NCBI GenBank assembly: GCA_964646615.1
Contig: CAZYEV010000099.1
Location: 38,504 to 102,503, forward strand
Direction: 5' to 3'
Origin: M3007 sp964646615
GTDB taxonomy: Bacteria; Bacteroidota; Bacteroidia; Chitinophagales; Saprospiraceae
Length of the DNA stretch: 64,000 nt
Every line of letters starts with the position of its first letter. Positions within the stretch are counted from its first letter, which is position 1. Below the pieces are notes generated by a model. It made no database searches. It was not told the origin of the DNA and saw only the letters and a list, made by a program, of their open reading frames with translations. Below, one piece after another: positions 51,449 to 59,612 of the stretch. The position numbers and the translations under genes are program-made.

Positions 51449-52624
51449 CTAAAAACCTTGAAAAATACCACTTAACGCACGCCAGCTGCGCACGTGCGCC
51501 TCGGCGCGTTCCTGGTTTTCCGGGCCGCCATAAACGACGTAAGCCTCTACCTCAAATGCCGGAGCGGCGTATCGGCGAAAGGCATGGAGGTTATCGAAAA
51601 AAGAGCGGTTGAGGGTAGCTGCCGACTTGATTTCCACCACCGTGAGACGATTGCCTTTTTCTGCCAGCACATCCACTTCGCGGCGGTTGCTGTCCTGCCA
51701 GAAGTAGAGACGCGACTCCCACCCGCGTTCGTACTGCTGCTTGACCAATTCGGCGATGATCATGTTCTCGAAGAGCGCCCCTCGGGCAAAATGGGCCAGC
51801 AAATCTTCAGGCCGGCTAATGCCGAGCAAATAGGCTGCTAATCCCGTATCGTAAAAGTATAGTTTGGGTGCTTTAATGACTCGTTTGGCGAAGTTCCGAT
51901 AATATGGCGGCAACAGAAAAGCCATGTGGCTGGTCTGCAAAATACCTATCCAGGCTTTTACAGTAGTGGGTGAAATACCTGCATCAGCGGCTAAGGCAGC
52001 GTAATTGACGGGTTGTCCGATACGGCCTGCACACAGGCGGATGAAGTTGCGGAACAGCATCAGGTCCTGAACCGCCGTCAGCTGACGCACGTCGCGTTCC
52101 AGATATGTCTCTATGTAATTGGCGTAGAAATCTGTTGGCTCCAGACTTCGGTCGTAAACCGGCGGGTAAAATCCCTTGTAAATAGCCATTTCTGCCGTTT
52201 CAGGCAACAGCCCAACGGCGTCTAGCTCGCCAAAAGAAAAGGGAAACAATTTAAACAGCGCCACCCGCCCCGCCAGGCTTTGGGTGATGCGCTCCATGAG
52301 CAAGTAGTTCTGAGACCCGGATAGCACATACTGACCCAGGATCTGGTCCTCGTCCACCTTGCTCTGCAGGTAGTTGAACAGTTCGGGCACACGCTGTGCC
52401 TCATCCAGAAGGACATAACGGTCGTATGCGGCCAAAAACCGCCGCGGGTCTTCCCGAGCAAACGCCTGGTGATCCAGGTTTTCTAAAGAAACGTACCGGT
52501 ATTCGGGCAACAGCCGACGCAGCAACGTCGTCTTGCCCGACTGACGAGGCCCCGTTAGCGAGACAATGGGAAACTTCTTCAGCATCGCCTCTATGCGCTC
52601 CGCTATGTTCCGAGGGATAAACAC
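51449..52624 (-). CDS. AAA-family ATPase with DUF4143 (nuclease-like) C-terminal domain
   Basis: The 391-residue product has an N-terminal AAA_14 ATPase domain with Walker A LTGPRQSGKTTLLRRLL (about 23-39), Walker B YVLLDEAQRV (about 70-79) and a sensor-like VLSGSQNYLL. A winged-helix-like middle follows, then a C-terminal DUF4143 domain (about 210-360) with the restriction-endonuclease-like motif RREVDVLAEKGNRLTVVEIKS (D-x9-11-E-x-K). Proteins of this family are common, often horizontally spread and poorly understood. Some are proposed to work with toxins or in DNA metabolism. The gene has its own promoter inside a 13-bp inverted repeat (52631-52673), which suggests self-repression. It is a single gene with no partner. 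Confidence 0.88.
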   Translation of the reverse strand: MFIPRNIAERIEAMLKKFPIVSLTGPRQSGKTTLLRRLLPEYRYVSLENLDHQAFAREDPRRFLAAYDRYVLLDEAQRVPELFNYLQSKVDEDQILGQYVLSGSQNYLLMERITQSLAGRVALFKLFPFSFGELDAVGLLPETAEMAIYKGFYPPVYDRSLEPTDFYANYIETYLERDVRQLTAVQDLMLFRNFIRLCAGRIGQPVNYAALAADAGISPTTVKAWIGILQTSHMAFLLPPYYRNFAKRVIKAPKLYFYDTGLAAYLLGISRPEDLLAHFARGALFENMIIAELVKQQYERGWESRLYFWQDSNRREVDVLAEKGNRLTVVEIKSAATLNRSFFDNLHAFRRYAAPAFEVEAYVVYGGPENQERAEAHVRSWRALSGIFQGF

Positions 52625-52630
52625 AGGCCT

Positions 52631-52673
52631 TTTTTATGCAAATGTAGGATTGAATTTTTGATTTGCATAAAAA
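52631..52673. repeat. 13-bp inverted repeat over the promoter of the AAA/DUF4143 gene
   Basis: TTTTTATGCAAAT (52631-52643) is the exact reverse complement of 52661-52673, with a 17-base centre. The promoter-proximal arm overlaps the -7 element and the distal arm covers the -33 region of the ATPase gene, as expected for an operator. It could instead act as a terminator of the lipoprotein gene, which ends 32 bases away. Confidence 0.75.
52639..52646 (-). promoter_or_regulatory. Promoter -7 element of the AAA/DUF4143 gene (TACATTTG)
   Basis: An exact TAnnTTTG match on the minus strand ends 14 bases before the ATG at 52624, giving a very short leader of about 8 bases. It lies partly inside the inverted repeat. 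Confidence 0.5.
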
Positions 52674-52704
52674 GGATGCCTGCAGCGCGCCGCGTTGGCG
52701 GTTG

Positions 52705-53892
52705 CTACCAGATGTTGCGATTGGAGCGCAACTCGTCGCGGATTTGCGGTTTGAGGTGTTCGGCGGCCTGCAGCAGCATGTCGGCATCGGAAGGGAAAGG
52801 CATGGGTGCGTTGCCGATTCGGGCGCGTGACTCTCGGCTCAGGGCGCGGCGGTCGCCTCGGAAGGTGGAGGCATAGTTTTCAAAAAGCACTTCGGCCGTC
52901 ATGGGTCGGCTGAAGAGGCGCAGGCCGCGGTCGTCGCGGATTTCGAGCAGGCCCCCCAGGCGCGCGGCTTTGGTCTGGAGCACTTCGACAACGTCGGCCC
53001 GTACGCGCACGATGCGCGGTTTTTTGATGTCGTTGCCCAGCGAGTCCTTGCGCACGTTGCCGCGCTCGTCCAGGACGTACTCCCAGCCGTCTTCGACGTC
53101 GGCCTCATCGGTGTAGGTGCGTTCGCGCACGCGCTCGGGGCTGATGTCAATGTGGTCTATGTAGAAGAGGACGCGGTAGTCCAGCGCCAGGTCGCGCTCG
53201 GGGTTCAAGTAGAAGCGCTTCCACTCGGTATCCAATTCGTTGGTGCCAAAGGCCAGCAGGCGGTCATTGAAGCGGGCGGGCAGGATTTTGCCGCTCTGGT
53301 TGATAACCTCGAAGCCCACGTACGTAATGCCCAACGAGCGCGCCTCGCGCATCAGGTCGTCTTTGTCTTTATAGTGGCGGAAGTAGCGGTTTTCAATGTC
53401 CTGCAGGGCTTCGTAGGCATCGCGGGCTGCCTGGCGATCGCCGCGGCGGCCCTGTTCGAGCAGGGTTTGCGCCTGCTGGTAGAGGTATTCGGCGGCCTGG
53501 CGGCGGCTTTCGTTTTCCATTTCGGCAATATCCACAAACTCAAATTTGGCGCGATAGCCGTCTTTGGAGACTAAGGGCAGCAGCGGCGAAATGCGGTTCT
53601 GACGGGCGGCGATTTGCCGGTGCAGGCGATTGACGCGCTCCCATTCTTCAGGGCGGCCCGAATTGGCTAAGTTGCGGGCCAGTATCAAGTCGCGCGACTG
53701 GGCTTTGGCAAAAGCCTGCTCCAGGTCTTTGACGAGCGCGGTCTTTTTGTTCTTCTTGCCGCTCAAGCGCCGGAGAGCAATTGTAATGGCCGTATCGGGG
53801 TCGCCGCGCTCGATATAGCGACGCGGCGATTGGCAAGCACCAGCAATCAGGACAAGTATCAGGGCAAAAAGAAAGAATGGGCGATTTCGCAT
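52705..53892 (-). CDS. Putative lipoprotein of unknown function
   Basis: The 395-residue product starts with a lipoprotein-type signal (MRNRPFFLFALILVLIAGAC, Cys20 followed by QSPRR). The first third is helical and basic, with a likely repeat-like helix arrangement (EQAFAKAQSRDLILARNLA, ESRRQAAEYLYQQAQTLLEQG). The rest is mixed alpha/beta with no motif I recognise. Anchoring in a membrane facing the periplasm is inferred from the signal. It diverges from purD, and the 220-base gap holds spaced direct repeats. A hairpin operator for the next gene lies just downstream. Confidence 0.7.
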   Translation of the reverse strand: MRNRPFFLFALILVLIAGACQSPRRYIERGDPDTAITIALRRLSGKKNKKTALVKDLEQAFAKAQSRDLILARNLANSGRPEEWERVNRLHRQIAARQNRISPLLPLVSKDGYRAKFEFVDIAEMENESRRQAAEYLYQQAQTLLEQGRRGDRQAARDAYEALQDIENRYFRHYKDKDDLMREARSLGITYVGFEVINQSGKILPARFNDRLLAFGTNELDTEWKRFYLNPERDLALDYRVLFYIDHIDISPERVRERTYTDEADVEDGWEYVLDERGNVRKDSLGNDIKKPRIVRVRADVVEVLQTKAARLGGLLEIRDDRGLRLFSRPMTAEVLFENYASTFRGDRRALSRESRARIGNAPMPFPSDADMLLQAAEHLKPQIRDELRSNRNIW

Positions 53893-53908
53893 GGCAAAGA
53901 ATGTTTTC

Positions 53909-53995
53909 GTTTCCTTTTGGGCGCAAGTTAAAAGACCTCTTTTGGCCGAAGTTGTGAAGGCTGCGTTAGTTTCTTTTGGAGAAATGTTAAAAGAC
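53909..53995 (+). repeat. Spaced direct repeat (about 28 bp, 60-bp period) between divergent genes
   Basis: Copies at 53909-53936 and 53969-53995 share GTTTC, TTTTGG and GTTAAAAGAC in the same order and spacing (about 21 of 27 positions). A partial third copy (TTTTGG then GTT) lies between them at 53940-53953. The repeats occupy the promoter region shared by the lipoprotein gene and purD. Confidence 0.65.
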
Positions 53996-54112
53996 TAAAC
54001 CGTTTGCAAATACCACATGCCCCCCGCGTGTCTTCTGCGCTGGAATGGCTGAAGTTTTTTTGCCTTAGAAGCGCTTCCTTTGCGGTGTTTAAGACTCAAA
54101 GCGGATTGAAGT

Positions 54113-55426
54113 ATGCGTATTTTATTGATAGGCAGTGGTGGGCGTGAGCATGCTTTTGCCTGGAAGTTGGCTCAAGACCCCGGCTGTTCAGCCCTGTATA
54201 TTGCTCCGGGCAATGCCGGTACTGCTGAATGCGGGACGAACGTGCCTCTGTCGCCCACCGACTTTGCGGGCATTCGCGATTTTGTCCTTCGCGAGAGCAT
54301 TGAGATGGTCGTCGTTGGCCCGGAGGAACCGTTGGTGCGGGGCATTGCAGATTATTTTCAGGCCGATACAGCGTTAGCATCCGTGCCCGTCATTGGCCCC
54401 TCGGCTGCTGGGGCGCAGCTGGAGGGCTCAAAAGCATTCGCCAAAAAGTTCATGGAGCGCTGGGGCATTCCCACGGCGCCGTATCGGGAAGTAACGAGCC
54501 TAGAGGAGGGCGAAGCCTTTTTGCGCACCCTCTCGCCGCCGTACGTGCTGAAGGCCGACGGGCTGGCCGCAGGCAAGGGCGTGCTCATCCTGGAAGAGCA
54601 CCAGGCTGCCGTAGCAGCGTTGCAAAACATGCTGGCCGGCCAATTTGGCGAAGCCAGCCGCCGGGTAGTCATCGAGCAGTTTTTGCGCGGTATGGAATTT
54701 TCCGTTTTCGTCCTGACCGATGGGCAGACCTACAAACTCCTGCCGGAAGCCAAAGACTACAAGCGCGTGGGCGAAGGCGACATTGGCCCAAATACCGGCG
54801 GCATGGGTGCGGTATCGCCTGTGCCTTTCTTCGATGCTGACCTGAAGCAGAAAGTGGAGGAGCGCATCATTCGGCCCACTATCCAGGGCCTGAGCGCAGA
54901 AAACATCCCGTATAAAGGCTTCATTTTCTTTGGCTTAATGAATGTCGGTGGCGACCCTTACGTCATTGAATACAATTGCCGCATGGGCGACCCTGAAACG
55001 GAGGCGGTTTTCCCGCGCTTGAAAAATCACCTGACCGAGCTGTTTCGCGCCGTAGCGGAGGGCAAACTTGCAGAAGTTGAGATAGAGACCTCACCCCAGG
55101 CGGCCGTTACTGTCATGCTAACGGCGGGCGGCTATCCGGGCGATTACCGCAAGGGCGACAGGATTGAAATAACACCGACCCCCGGATGCCTCTACCTGCA
55201 CGCCGGCACCCGACGCGACGCTGACGGCCATCTGCTGACCAACGGCGGGCGTGTACTGGCCGTTACCTCAATGGCCAGCAGCCTTCTTTTGGCGGCCAAA
55301 CAAGCGCTGTATGCCGCTGAACAGGTGCACTTCGAGGGCAAAAACTATCGGCGCGACATCGGCCAGGACCTACTATCCCTGCTCCATTTATCCCATCTGA
55401 ACGCGATCAATACGGACCCAGCGTAA
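54113..55426 (+). CDS. purD: Phosphoribosylamine-glycine ligase (GAR synthetase)
   Basis: PurD joins phosphoribosylamine and glycine using ATP, the second step of purine synthesis, directly after PurF. The 437-residue product has the N-terminal MRILLIGSGGREHAFAWKL, YIAPGNAGTA, VVVGPEEPLVRGI and GPSAAGAQLEGSKAFAK, then an ATP-grasp domain with YVLKADGLAAGKGVLI, EYNCRMGDPETEAVFPRL and the C-terminal GYPGDYRKGD. Length matches monofunctional PurD. The ATG at 54113 lies 30 bases after a near-consensus -7 element (TTCCTTTG, 54075-54082). The last 20 bases overlap the 3' end of the convergent TonB-C gene. Confidence 0.96.
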   Translation: MRILLIGSGGREHAFAWKLAQDPGCSALYIAPGNAGTAECGTNVPLSPTDFAGIRDFVLRESIEMVVVGPEEPLVRGIADYFQADTALASVPVIGPSAAGAQLEGSKAFAKKFMERWGIPTAPYREVTSLEEGEAFLRTLSPPYVLKADGLAAGKGVLILEEHQAAVAALQNMLAGQFGEASRRVVIEQFLRGMEFSVFVLTDGQTYKLLPEAKDYKRVGEGDIGPNTGGMGAVSPVPFFDADLKQKVEERIIRPTIQGLSAENIPYKGFIFFGLMNVGGDPYVIEYNCRMGDPETEAVFPRLKNHLTELFRAVAEGKLAEVEIETSPQAAVTVMLTAGGYPGDYRKGDRIEITPTPGCLYLHAGTRRDADGHLLTNGGRVLAVTSMASSLLLAAKQALYAAEQVHFEGKNYRRDIGQDLLSLLHLSHLNAINTDPA

Positions 55427-55865
55427 TGGTGTATTCGTAGGAAGAGGGTTGTTGCGGAGGCTGAGCCTCAGGCGTCGGTGCTTCGGGTACGATTTGATAC
55501 TGAACGGTCATCGTTTGCGCTGGCGGTACGGCAGGCTGCGGTTTTGGGCGCTTGAATTCGATGTGGATCTTCTTGTGGTACAGCACCCGCACACCGCGCG
55601 TGCGCTTGACGCGAAAACGCAACAGCCGTACGACGCGCACGGCTTCCTCGTCGCAGCCGTGGCCTAAGCCCTTGAGCACACGTGTAGCCACTACCTCTCC
55701 TGCGTCGTTAATGTCGCAATCCACGATGACTCGACCTTCCACACCAGCAGCCAACGCCTCTGGCGGATAACGCAACTGGCTGTAAATGAATTGACTCATC
55801 GCCTTCGGCCCGCCCGGATACTCGGGCTGATGCACAAAATCCTTGTCCTTCTTTTCTCGCTCCAT
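55407..55865 (-). CDS. TonB C-terminal-domain protein without membrane anchor
   Basis: The 152-residue product contains a TonB_C-like domain (about 20-110): PEYPGGPKAMSQFIYSQLRYPPEALAAGVEGRV, then VDCDINDAGEVVATRVLKGLGHGCDEEAVRVVR. This is the classic P-x-x-x-G-x-x-G-x-V/I-x-V pattern. The C-terminal 40 residues are rich in proline and glutamine. With the ATG at 55865 there is no signal or membrane helix, so it cannot be a classical energy transducer. An in-frame codon at 55955 would add 30 residues, still without a clear membrane helix. The role is unknown. Its 3' end overlaps purD by 20 bases. Confidence 0.78.
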   Translation of the reverse strand: MEREKKDKDFVHQPEYPGGPKAMSQFIYSQLRYPPEALAAGVEGRVIVDCDINDAGEVVATRVLKGLGHGCDEEAVRVVRLLRFRVKRTRGVRVLYHKKIHIEFKRPKPQPAVPPAQTMTVQYQIVPEAPTPEAQPPQQPSSYEYTITLGPY

Positions 55866-55940
55866 GCTGGAGAGGCTCGTTTCCTTGTTTAGGCCTGCGA
55901 AGATACAGGCACGCGCTTGCTCGCGCCATGCCCGCAACGA

Positions 55941-55972
55941 AAAAAGGCGAAACAATGCTGTTTCGCCTTTTT
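55941..55972 (-). terminator. Terminator of the Lrp-family gene
   Basis: A perfect 13-bp stem (55941-55953 with 55960-55972) closes a 6-base loop. On the minus strand it ends in six T's, 23 bases after the regulator's stop codon. The plus strand also ends in five T's, so it can serve both directions. Confidence 0.88.
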
Positions 55973-55995
55973 CGCAGTCGTATCTCGTTTAAGCT

Positions 55996-56475
55996 TTACT
56001 TCTCCTCGTATTCAAACGGAAGGATTTTCGAGTCTTTCACCGTCGAGAGCGTCATGAGCGTGCGGAGGCGCTCGATTTCGTCAATCTGGCTCAGCGTCTT
56101 AAAGAGCAGCTGTTCGTAGGTGGGCAGGTCTTTACACACAATCTTCATCAGGAAGTCGGCTTCGCCGGTAATGATGTAGCATTCCGTGATTTCATCAATG
56201 CGCTGGATTTTCTCCAAGAAGTTGTTCAACGCATTCTCGCGTTTCCAGGCCAGCGACACTAAGACAAAGGTCTTAACATTGAGGCCCAGCATCTGGGGGT
56301 TCACCTGGGCGTGATAGCTCAGGATGACACGATTGTTTTCCAACTTTTTCACCCGCTCTAACGTGGGTGCCGGAGACAAACCAATCTTTTTGGACAGGTC
56401 TAAGTTGGTGATCTTGCTGTTCTCTTGAAGGATGCGGAGGATCTTCAAGTCTGTTTTATCAAGCTTGTCTGCCAT
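55996..56475 (-). CDS. Lrp/AsnC family transcriptional regulator
   Basis: The 159-residue product has the N-terminal winged helix-turn-helix MADKLDKTDLKILRILQENSKITNLDLSKKIGLSPAPTLERVKKLE (about 1-50) and a C-terminal ligand-sensing RAM domain (about 65-150, NVKTFVLVSLAWKR, ITECYIITGEADFLMKIV). Lrp-type proteins form octamers and answer to amino acids. The next gene upstream on the same strand is gdhA, but a terminator separates them. Regulation of gdhA is a reasonable guess, not shown. The ATG at 56475 fits the full promoter at 56523-56553. Confidence 0.95.
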   Translation of the reverse strand: MADKLDKTDLKILRILQENSKITNLDLSKKIGLSPAPTLERVKKLENNRVILSYHAQVNPQMLGLNVKTFVLVSLAWKRENALNNFLEKIQRIDEITECYIITGEADFLMKIVCKDLPTYEQLLFKTLSQIDEIERLRTLMTLSTVKDSKILPFEYEEK

Positions 56476-56522
56476 AGTGTGATAACGGTTAAAGAAATTA
56501 TATTTTGCGCCAAAAATTTCTG

Positions 56523-56553
56523 CAAAGGTATGGCGGCTACGAATAATGGGCAA
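56523..56553 (-). promoter_or_regulatory. Promoter of the Lrp-family gene (TTG-N20-TACCTTTG)
   Basis: On the minus strand TTG (56551-56553) is followed after 20 bases by TACCTTTG (56523-56530), a complete match to the Bacteroidota consensus. The predicted leader is about 40 bases. Confidence 0.65.
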
Positions 56554-56702
56554 GGCTTTTTTCGATTATCATTTGTTAATTTTGACATAAAAGCCGATTT
56601 TGTCGTTTGGCATTATTTTTAGGGCGATGAGTAAGCCAATTTAAACATTTTGGCAAAAGTATATTCCAGTTGAAAAGGTGATTTTCGGCGTTTTTTCATG
56701 CA

Positions 56703-56733
56703 AAAGGCCAACCCTGTACGAGGGTTGGCCTTT
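56703..56733. terminator. Terminator of gdhA (bidirectional)
   Basis: A perfect 13-bp stem (56703-56715 with 56721-56733) closes a 5-base loop about 60 bases after the gdhA stop codon. T-rich ends are present on both strands. Confidence 0.85.
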
Positions 56734-56791
56734 GTGCAAAACGGGTTTGAAGAATGTGCGTCTTTTTCCCGAAGGAATATCGTACTTCTGA

Positions 56792-58207
56792 CTATGGGAA
56801 GATGCCCATAGAGATGTAGTCGCTGGCAATTTTGCGCAGTGCGCATACGAAGGCTGCCGTGCGCAGGTCGGGGATGCTCGGGTTTTCGCGCCAGGTTTCG
56901 CGCACTTGTTGGTAGGCGGTGGTCATGGTGTCTTCGAGTCCCGAATTAACCAGTTCGATTTCTGTGCCGCCGCGCGTAAGGAAGTCGCGGTCGCGTTGGG
57001 TTACTTGCTTGCCAGTCATTTCCTCCACCTTGTTCAGAAGGCCGGTGAAGATGTTGCGCTGGAAGCGGTTTTCTAAGCGACCGAAGCGGTGGTGTGAGAG
57101 GTTTTTGAGCCATTCGAAGTAGGACACCGTTACGCCGCCCGCGTTGATGTAGAAGTCGGGCAGCACAAGGATGCCCTTTGAGCGCAAAATGGCATCGGCT
57201 TCGGCAGTAACAGGGCCGTTGGCTGCCTCCGCGATGACTTTGGCCTTAATACGGTCGGCGTTTTCGAGGGTGATCTGATTTTCCAGCGCTGCCGGTACGA
57301 GGATGTCGCACTCCAGTTCGAGGGCTGCCGATGGGCCACCGATGTGCTTGGAGCCAGGGAAGCCGATGATGGAGCCGGTTTCCTTGCGGAACTGGAGCAA
57401 TTTTGCAAGGTCTATGCCGTTGGGGTCGTAGATGGAGCCTTCGCGCTCCGAGACGCCGATCACCTTGACGTCGCCTTCTTCGATACTGATAAGGCCCGTG
57501 TGGCTACCTACGTTGCCCAAGCCCTGGATGACCATGGTTTTGCCCGCAATACCAGGCGAGAGGCCGAGTTTCTTCATATCGTCGGCATAGGAGAGGCATT
57601 CGCGTACGCCGTAGAAGACGCCGCGGCCCGTAGCTTCGTTGCGGCCACGGATACCGTTTTGGGTAACAGGTTTGCCCGTAACACAGCCGATGGAGTCAAT
57701 TTCGCCGTGGCGGAAAGCCTGATAAGTATCTAATATCCAGGCCATTTCGCGCGGGCCGGTGCCGTAGTCGGGCGCAGGTACATCAATGCCCGGGCCGATG
57801 AAGTTTTTCTTGATCAGCTCGGTGGTGTAGCGGCGGGTGATGTTCTGCAGCTGCTCGACGGTGTAGTTGGCCGGGTTGATCTTGATGCCGCCTTTGGCGC
57901 CGCCGAAGGGCACATCCACCAAGGCGCATTTGTAGGTCATCAGGGCAGCTAAGGCCATGACCTCATCCTGATCCACCATTTCAGAGTAGCGGATACCGCC
58001 TTTGGTGGGCAGGCGGTGGTGGCTGTGCTGCACGCGGTAGGCTTCGATAACCTGATAGTTATCGCCCACACGGACGGGGAAACGGATTTGCAGTACTAAG
58101 TTGCAGACCTTGATTTGCTCGACCAATCCGCTGGGGATGTCGGTGTAGGCAGCTGCCTTGTCAATGTACTGCTCGACACTTTTGAAGAAACTGACTTTGG
58201 CACTCAT
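56792..58207 (-). CDS. gdhA: Glutamate dehydrogenase family (Glu/Leu/Phe/Val dehydrogenase)
   Basis: This enzyme interconverts glutamate with 2-oxoglutarate and ammonia. The 471-residue product has the dimerisation and substrate domain with the catalytic motif VPFGGAKGGI (Lys105), the substrate region LPTKGGIRYS (about 66-75), PAPDYGTGPREMAW, and a Rossmann domain with GLGNVGSHTG near 235. EAANGPVT and INAGGVTVSYFEW are conserved. Specificity for glutamate rather than branched-chain amino acids is inferred from size and motifs. The ATG overlaps the ccmD stop (ATGA), so it is probably the last gene of a ccmB-ccsA-ccmD-gdhA unit. A terminator follows. Confidence 0.9.
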   Translation of the reverse strand: MSAKVSFFKSVEQYIDKAAAYTDIPSGLVEQIKVCNLVLQIRFPVRVGDNYQVIEAYRVQHSHHRLPTKGGIRYSEMVDQDEVMALAALMTYKCALVDVPFGGAKGGIKINPANYTVEQLQNITRRYTTELIKKNFIGPGIDVPAPDYGTGPREMAWILDTYQAFRHGEIDSIGCVTGKPVTQNGIRGRNEATGRGVFYGVRECLSYADDMKKLGLSPGIAGKTMVIQGLGNVGSHTGLISIEEGDVKVIGVSEREGSIYDPNGIDLAKLLQFRKETGSIIGFPGSKHIGGPSAALELECDILVPAALENQITLENADRIKAKVIAEAANGPVTAEADAILRSKGILVLPDFYINAGGVTVSYFEWLKNLSHHRFGRLENRFQRNIFTGLLNKVEEMTGKQVTQRDRDFLTRGGTEIELVNSGLEDTMTTAYQQVRETWRENPSIPDLRTAAFVCALRKIASDYISMGIFP

Positions 58208-58416
58208 GCGTCATCTTTTGTTAGGTGCTCTAATCTGGTTAGTTTCCGCTCGAGCCGCACCAGATAGCCTACGATGCCCAGAAAGATGACGACGAGCGTG
58301 GCCACAACGACGTAAATCTTCCCGGTTTCTCGCATGAAATCGCGGTTGCCTTCGGCGAAAGCGGCGGGCAAAGATAGGCCCAACCACAAAACAAAGGTCA
58401 AAATCGTTCGAGTCAT
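58204..58416 (-). CDS. ccmD: CcmD-like small membrane protein
   Basis: The 70-residue product has a signal-like or first hydrophobic segment (about 5-21) and a membrane helix (about 34-53, IYVVVATLVVIFLGIVGYLV) followed by basic residues (RLERKLTRLE). This matches the Bacteroidota CcmD family. CcmD stabilises the heme-handling complex of CcmABC during cytochrome c maturation. The assignment leans on its position next to ccsA and ccmB. Its stop overlaps the start of gdhA by four bases. Confidence 0.8.
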   Translation of the reverse strand: MTRTILTFVLWLGLSLPAAFAEGNRDFMRETGKIYVVVATLVVIFLGIVGYLVRLERKLTRLEHLTKDDA

Positions 58417-58474
58417 AAAAAATTAAATCTTTTTAGTGTTCACAATAGAGCGGCTGGGGTAAAAAATATACGGT

Positions 58475-59527
58475 TTAGTCCAGTCCAAAGGCTTTGTCTT
58501 TCAGGCGTTGGAAGCGCATGCGCAGGTCGGCAATCCAGAAGCCCAGCAGCGTCCAGCCCAGGATGGCCGGGTAAAACACGGCACGCATGGTGTTATCTAA
58601 ATCTTGCGTGCCAAAGGCGGGGTTACCCGTAGCGCCGGGGTGCAGGCTGTCGAACATGCGCGGCAGGATGTACAGCAGTGGGATGAGTGAGGCGAAAGCG
58701 AAGATGTTGTATACTGCCGCCAGACGGGCGCCTTTTTCGGGGTCGCTGAACGAGCCGCGCAGAATGAAATAAGCGAAGTAAATGAGCAGTGCCACCGCCG
58801 TCATCAGCTGTTTGATGTCGTTGCTCCAGGGCTTCCCCCAGGTATAATTGGCCCACACCATGCCACTGGTCAGCCCCAGCAGTCCAAACAAAATGCCCAC
58901 CTCAGCGTAAGCGGCAGCGCGGCGGTCGAAGTCGGCCTCAGGACGGCGCAAATACTGGATGCTGTACCACACCGAAGCGGCAAAGAGGAACAGCAGCACA
59001 AACCACATGGGCACGTGGAAGTAGGTGTTCCGGATGGTTTCGTACAAAATGTTCTGGTATGGAAAGGAAAAGCCTTTTTGCAGGTGCAATTTCTCCACCG
59101 GGTGCGCCGTCCAGGCCGGGTCTAAAGGCCCTTCCGACGCCTCCGCCTGGCGCAACGTGAGGGCAATGGGCAGCAACGACGCCCCTGCCGTCGGGTGGTC
59201 GGCCAGGGCGTTAAGCAGGACAAACGATTTGCCCTCAGGCAGGTTGGCCGGCATCTGGAAGGTCACTTCCAAAATGGTATCGTTGAGCGGGCGAACGGCC
59301 TGGGCCATCAGGGCGTATTGGTCGTTGTAGTACAACCAGACCCGAATGGGCGCCTCACCGGTGGGGCGCGCAAAAAAGGTGTTGTAGCCAAAAAAGCGGA
59401 TTTGCACCTGCTGGCCCGTTTGGGCGACATTTGGCTCCACGCGCTCAATGCCCGATTTGAGCGGCACCAGAAAGCCCGCTATAATGGCGTACAGCAGCAA
59501 CACTACCGAGGTTATTTTCCACCACAT
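58475..59527 (-). CDS. ccsA: Cytochrome c biogenesis protein CcsA/CcmC
   Basis: The 350-residue product is an inner-membrane heme-handling protein. The N-terminal part has one membrane helix (about 5-22) and a soluble segment of about 130 residues. Five or six helices follow, with the family core WANYTWGKPWSNDIKQLMTA near 228, a variant of the tryptophan-rich WWD motif. Candidate heme-ligand histidines lie in NTYFHVPMWF and DSLHPGATGN. The WWD motif departs from the usual W-G-x-x-W-x-W-D, since a second Trp is replaced (here W-S-N-D). It sits between ccmB and ccmD. The soluble N-terminal insert makes it longer than E. coli CcmC (about 245 residues). Confidence 0.88.
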   Translation of the reverse strand: MWWKITSVVLLLYAIIAGFLVPLKSGIERVEPNVAQTGQQVQIRFFGYNTFFARPTGEAPIRVWLYYNDQYALMAQAVRPLNDTILEVTFQMPANLPEGKSFVLLNALADHPTAGASLLPIALTLRQAEASEGPLDPAWTAHPVEKLHLQKGFSFPYQNILYETIRNTYFHVPMWFVLLFLFAASVWYSIQYLRRPEADFDRRAAAYAEVGILFGLLGLTSGMVWANYTWGKPWSNDIKQLMTAVALLIYFAYFILRGSFSDPEKGARLAAVYNIFAFASLIPLLYILPRMFDSLHPGATGNPAFGTQDLDNTMRAVFYPAILGWTLLGFWIADLRMRFQRLKDKAFGLD

Positions 59528-59612
59528 TTTTTAAAGGGAAAAATGAAACATGAAAAAGGAAAAACAAGAGCCAGTCGGAAGCACAAGAGGATGCCGGGCG
59601 AAGGAACAGCAC

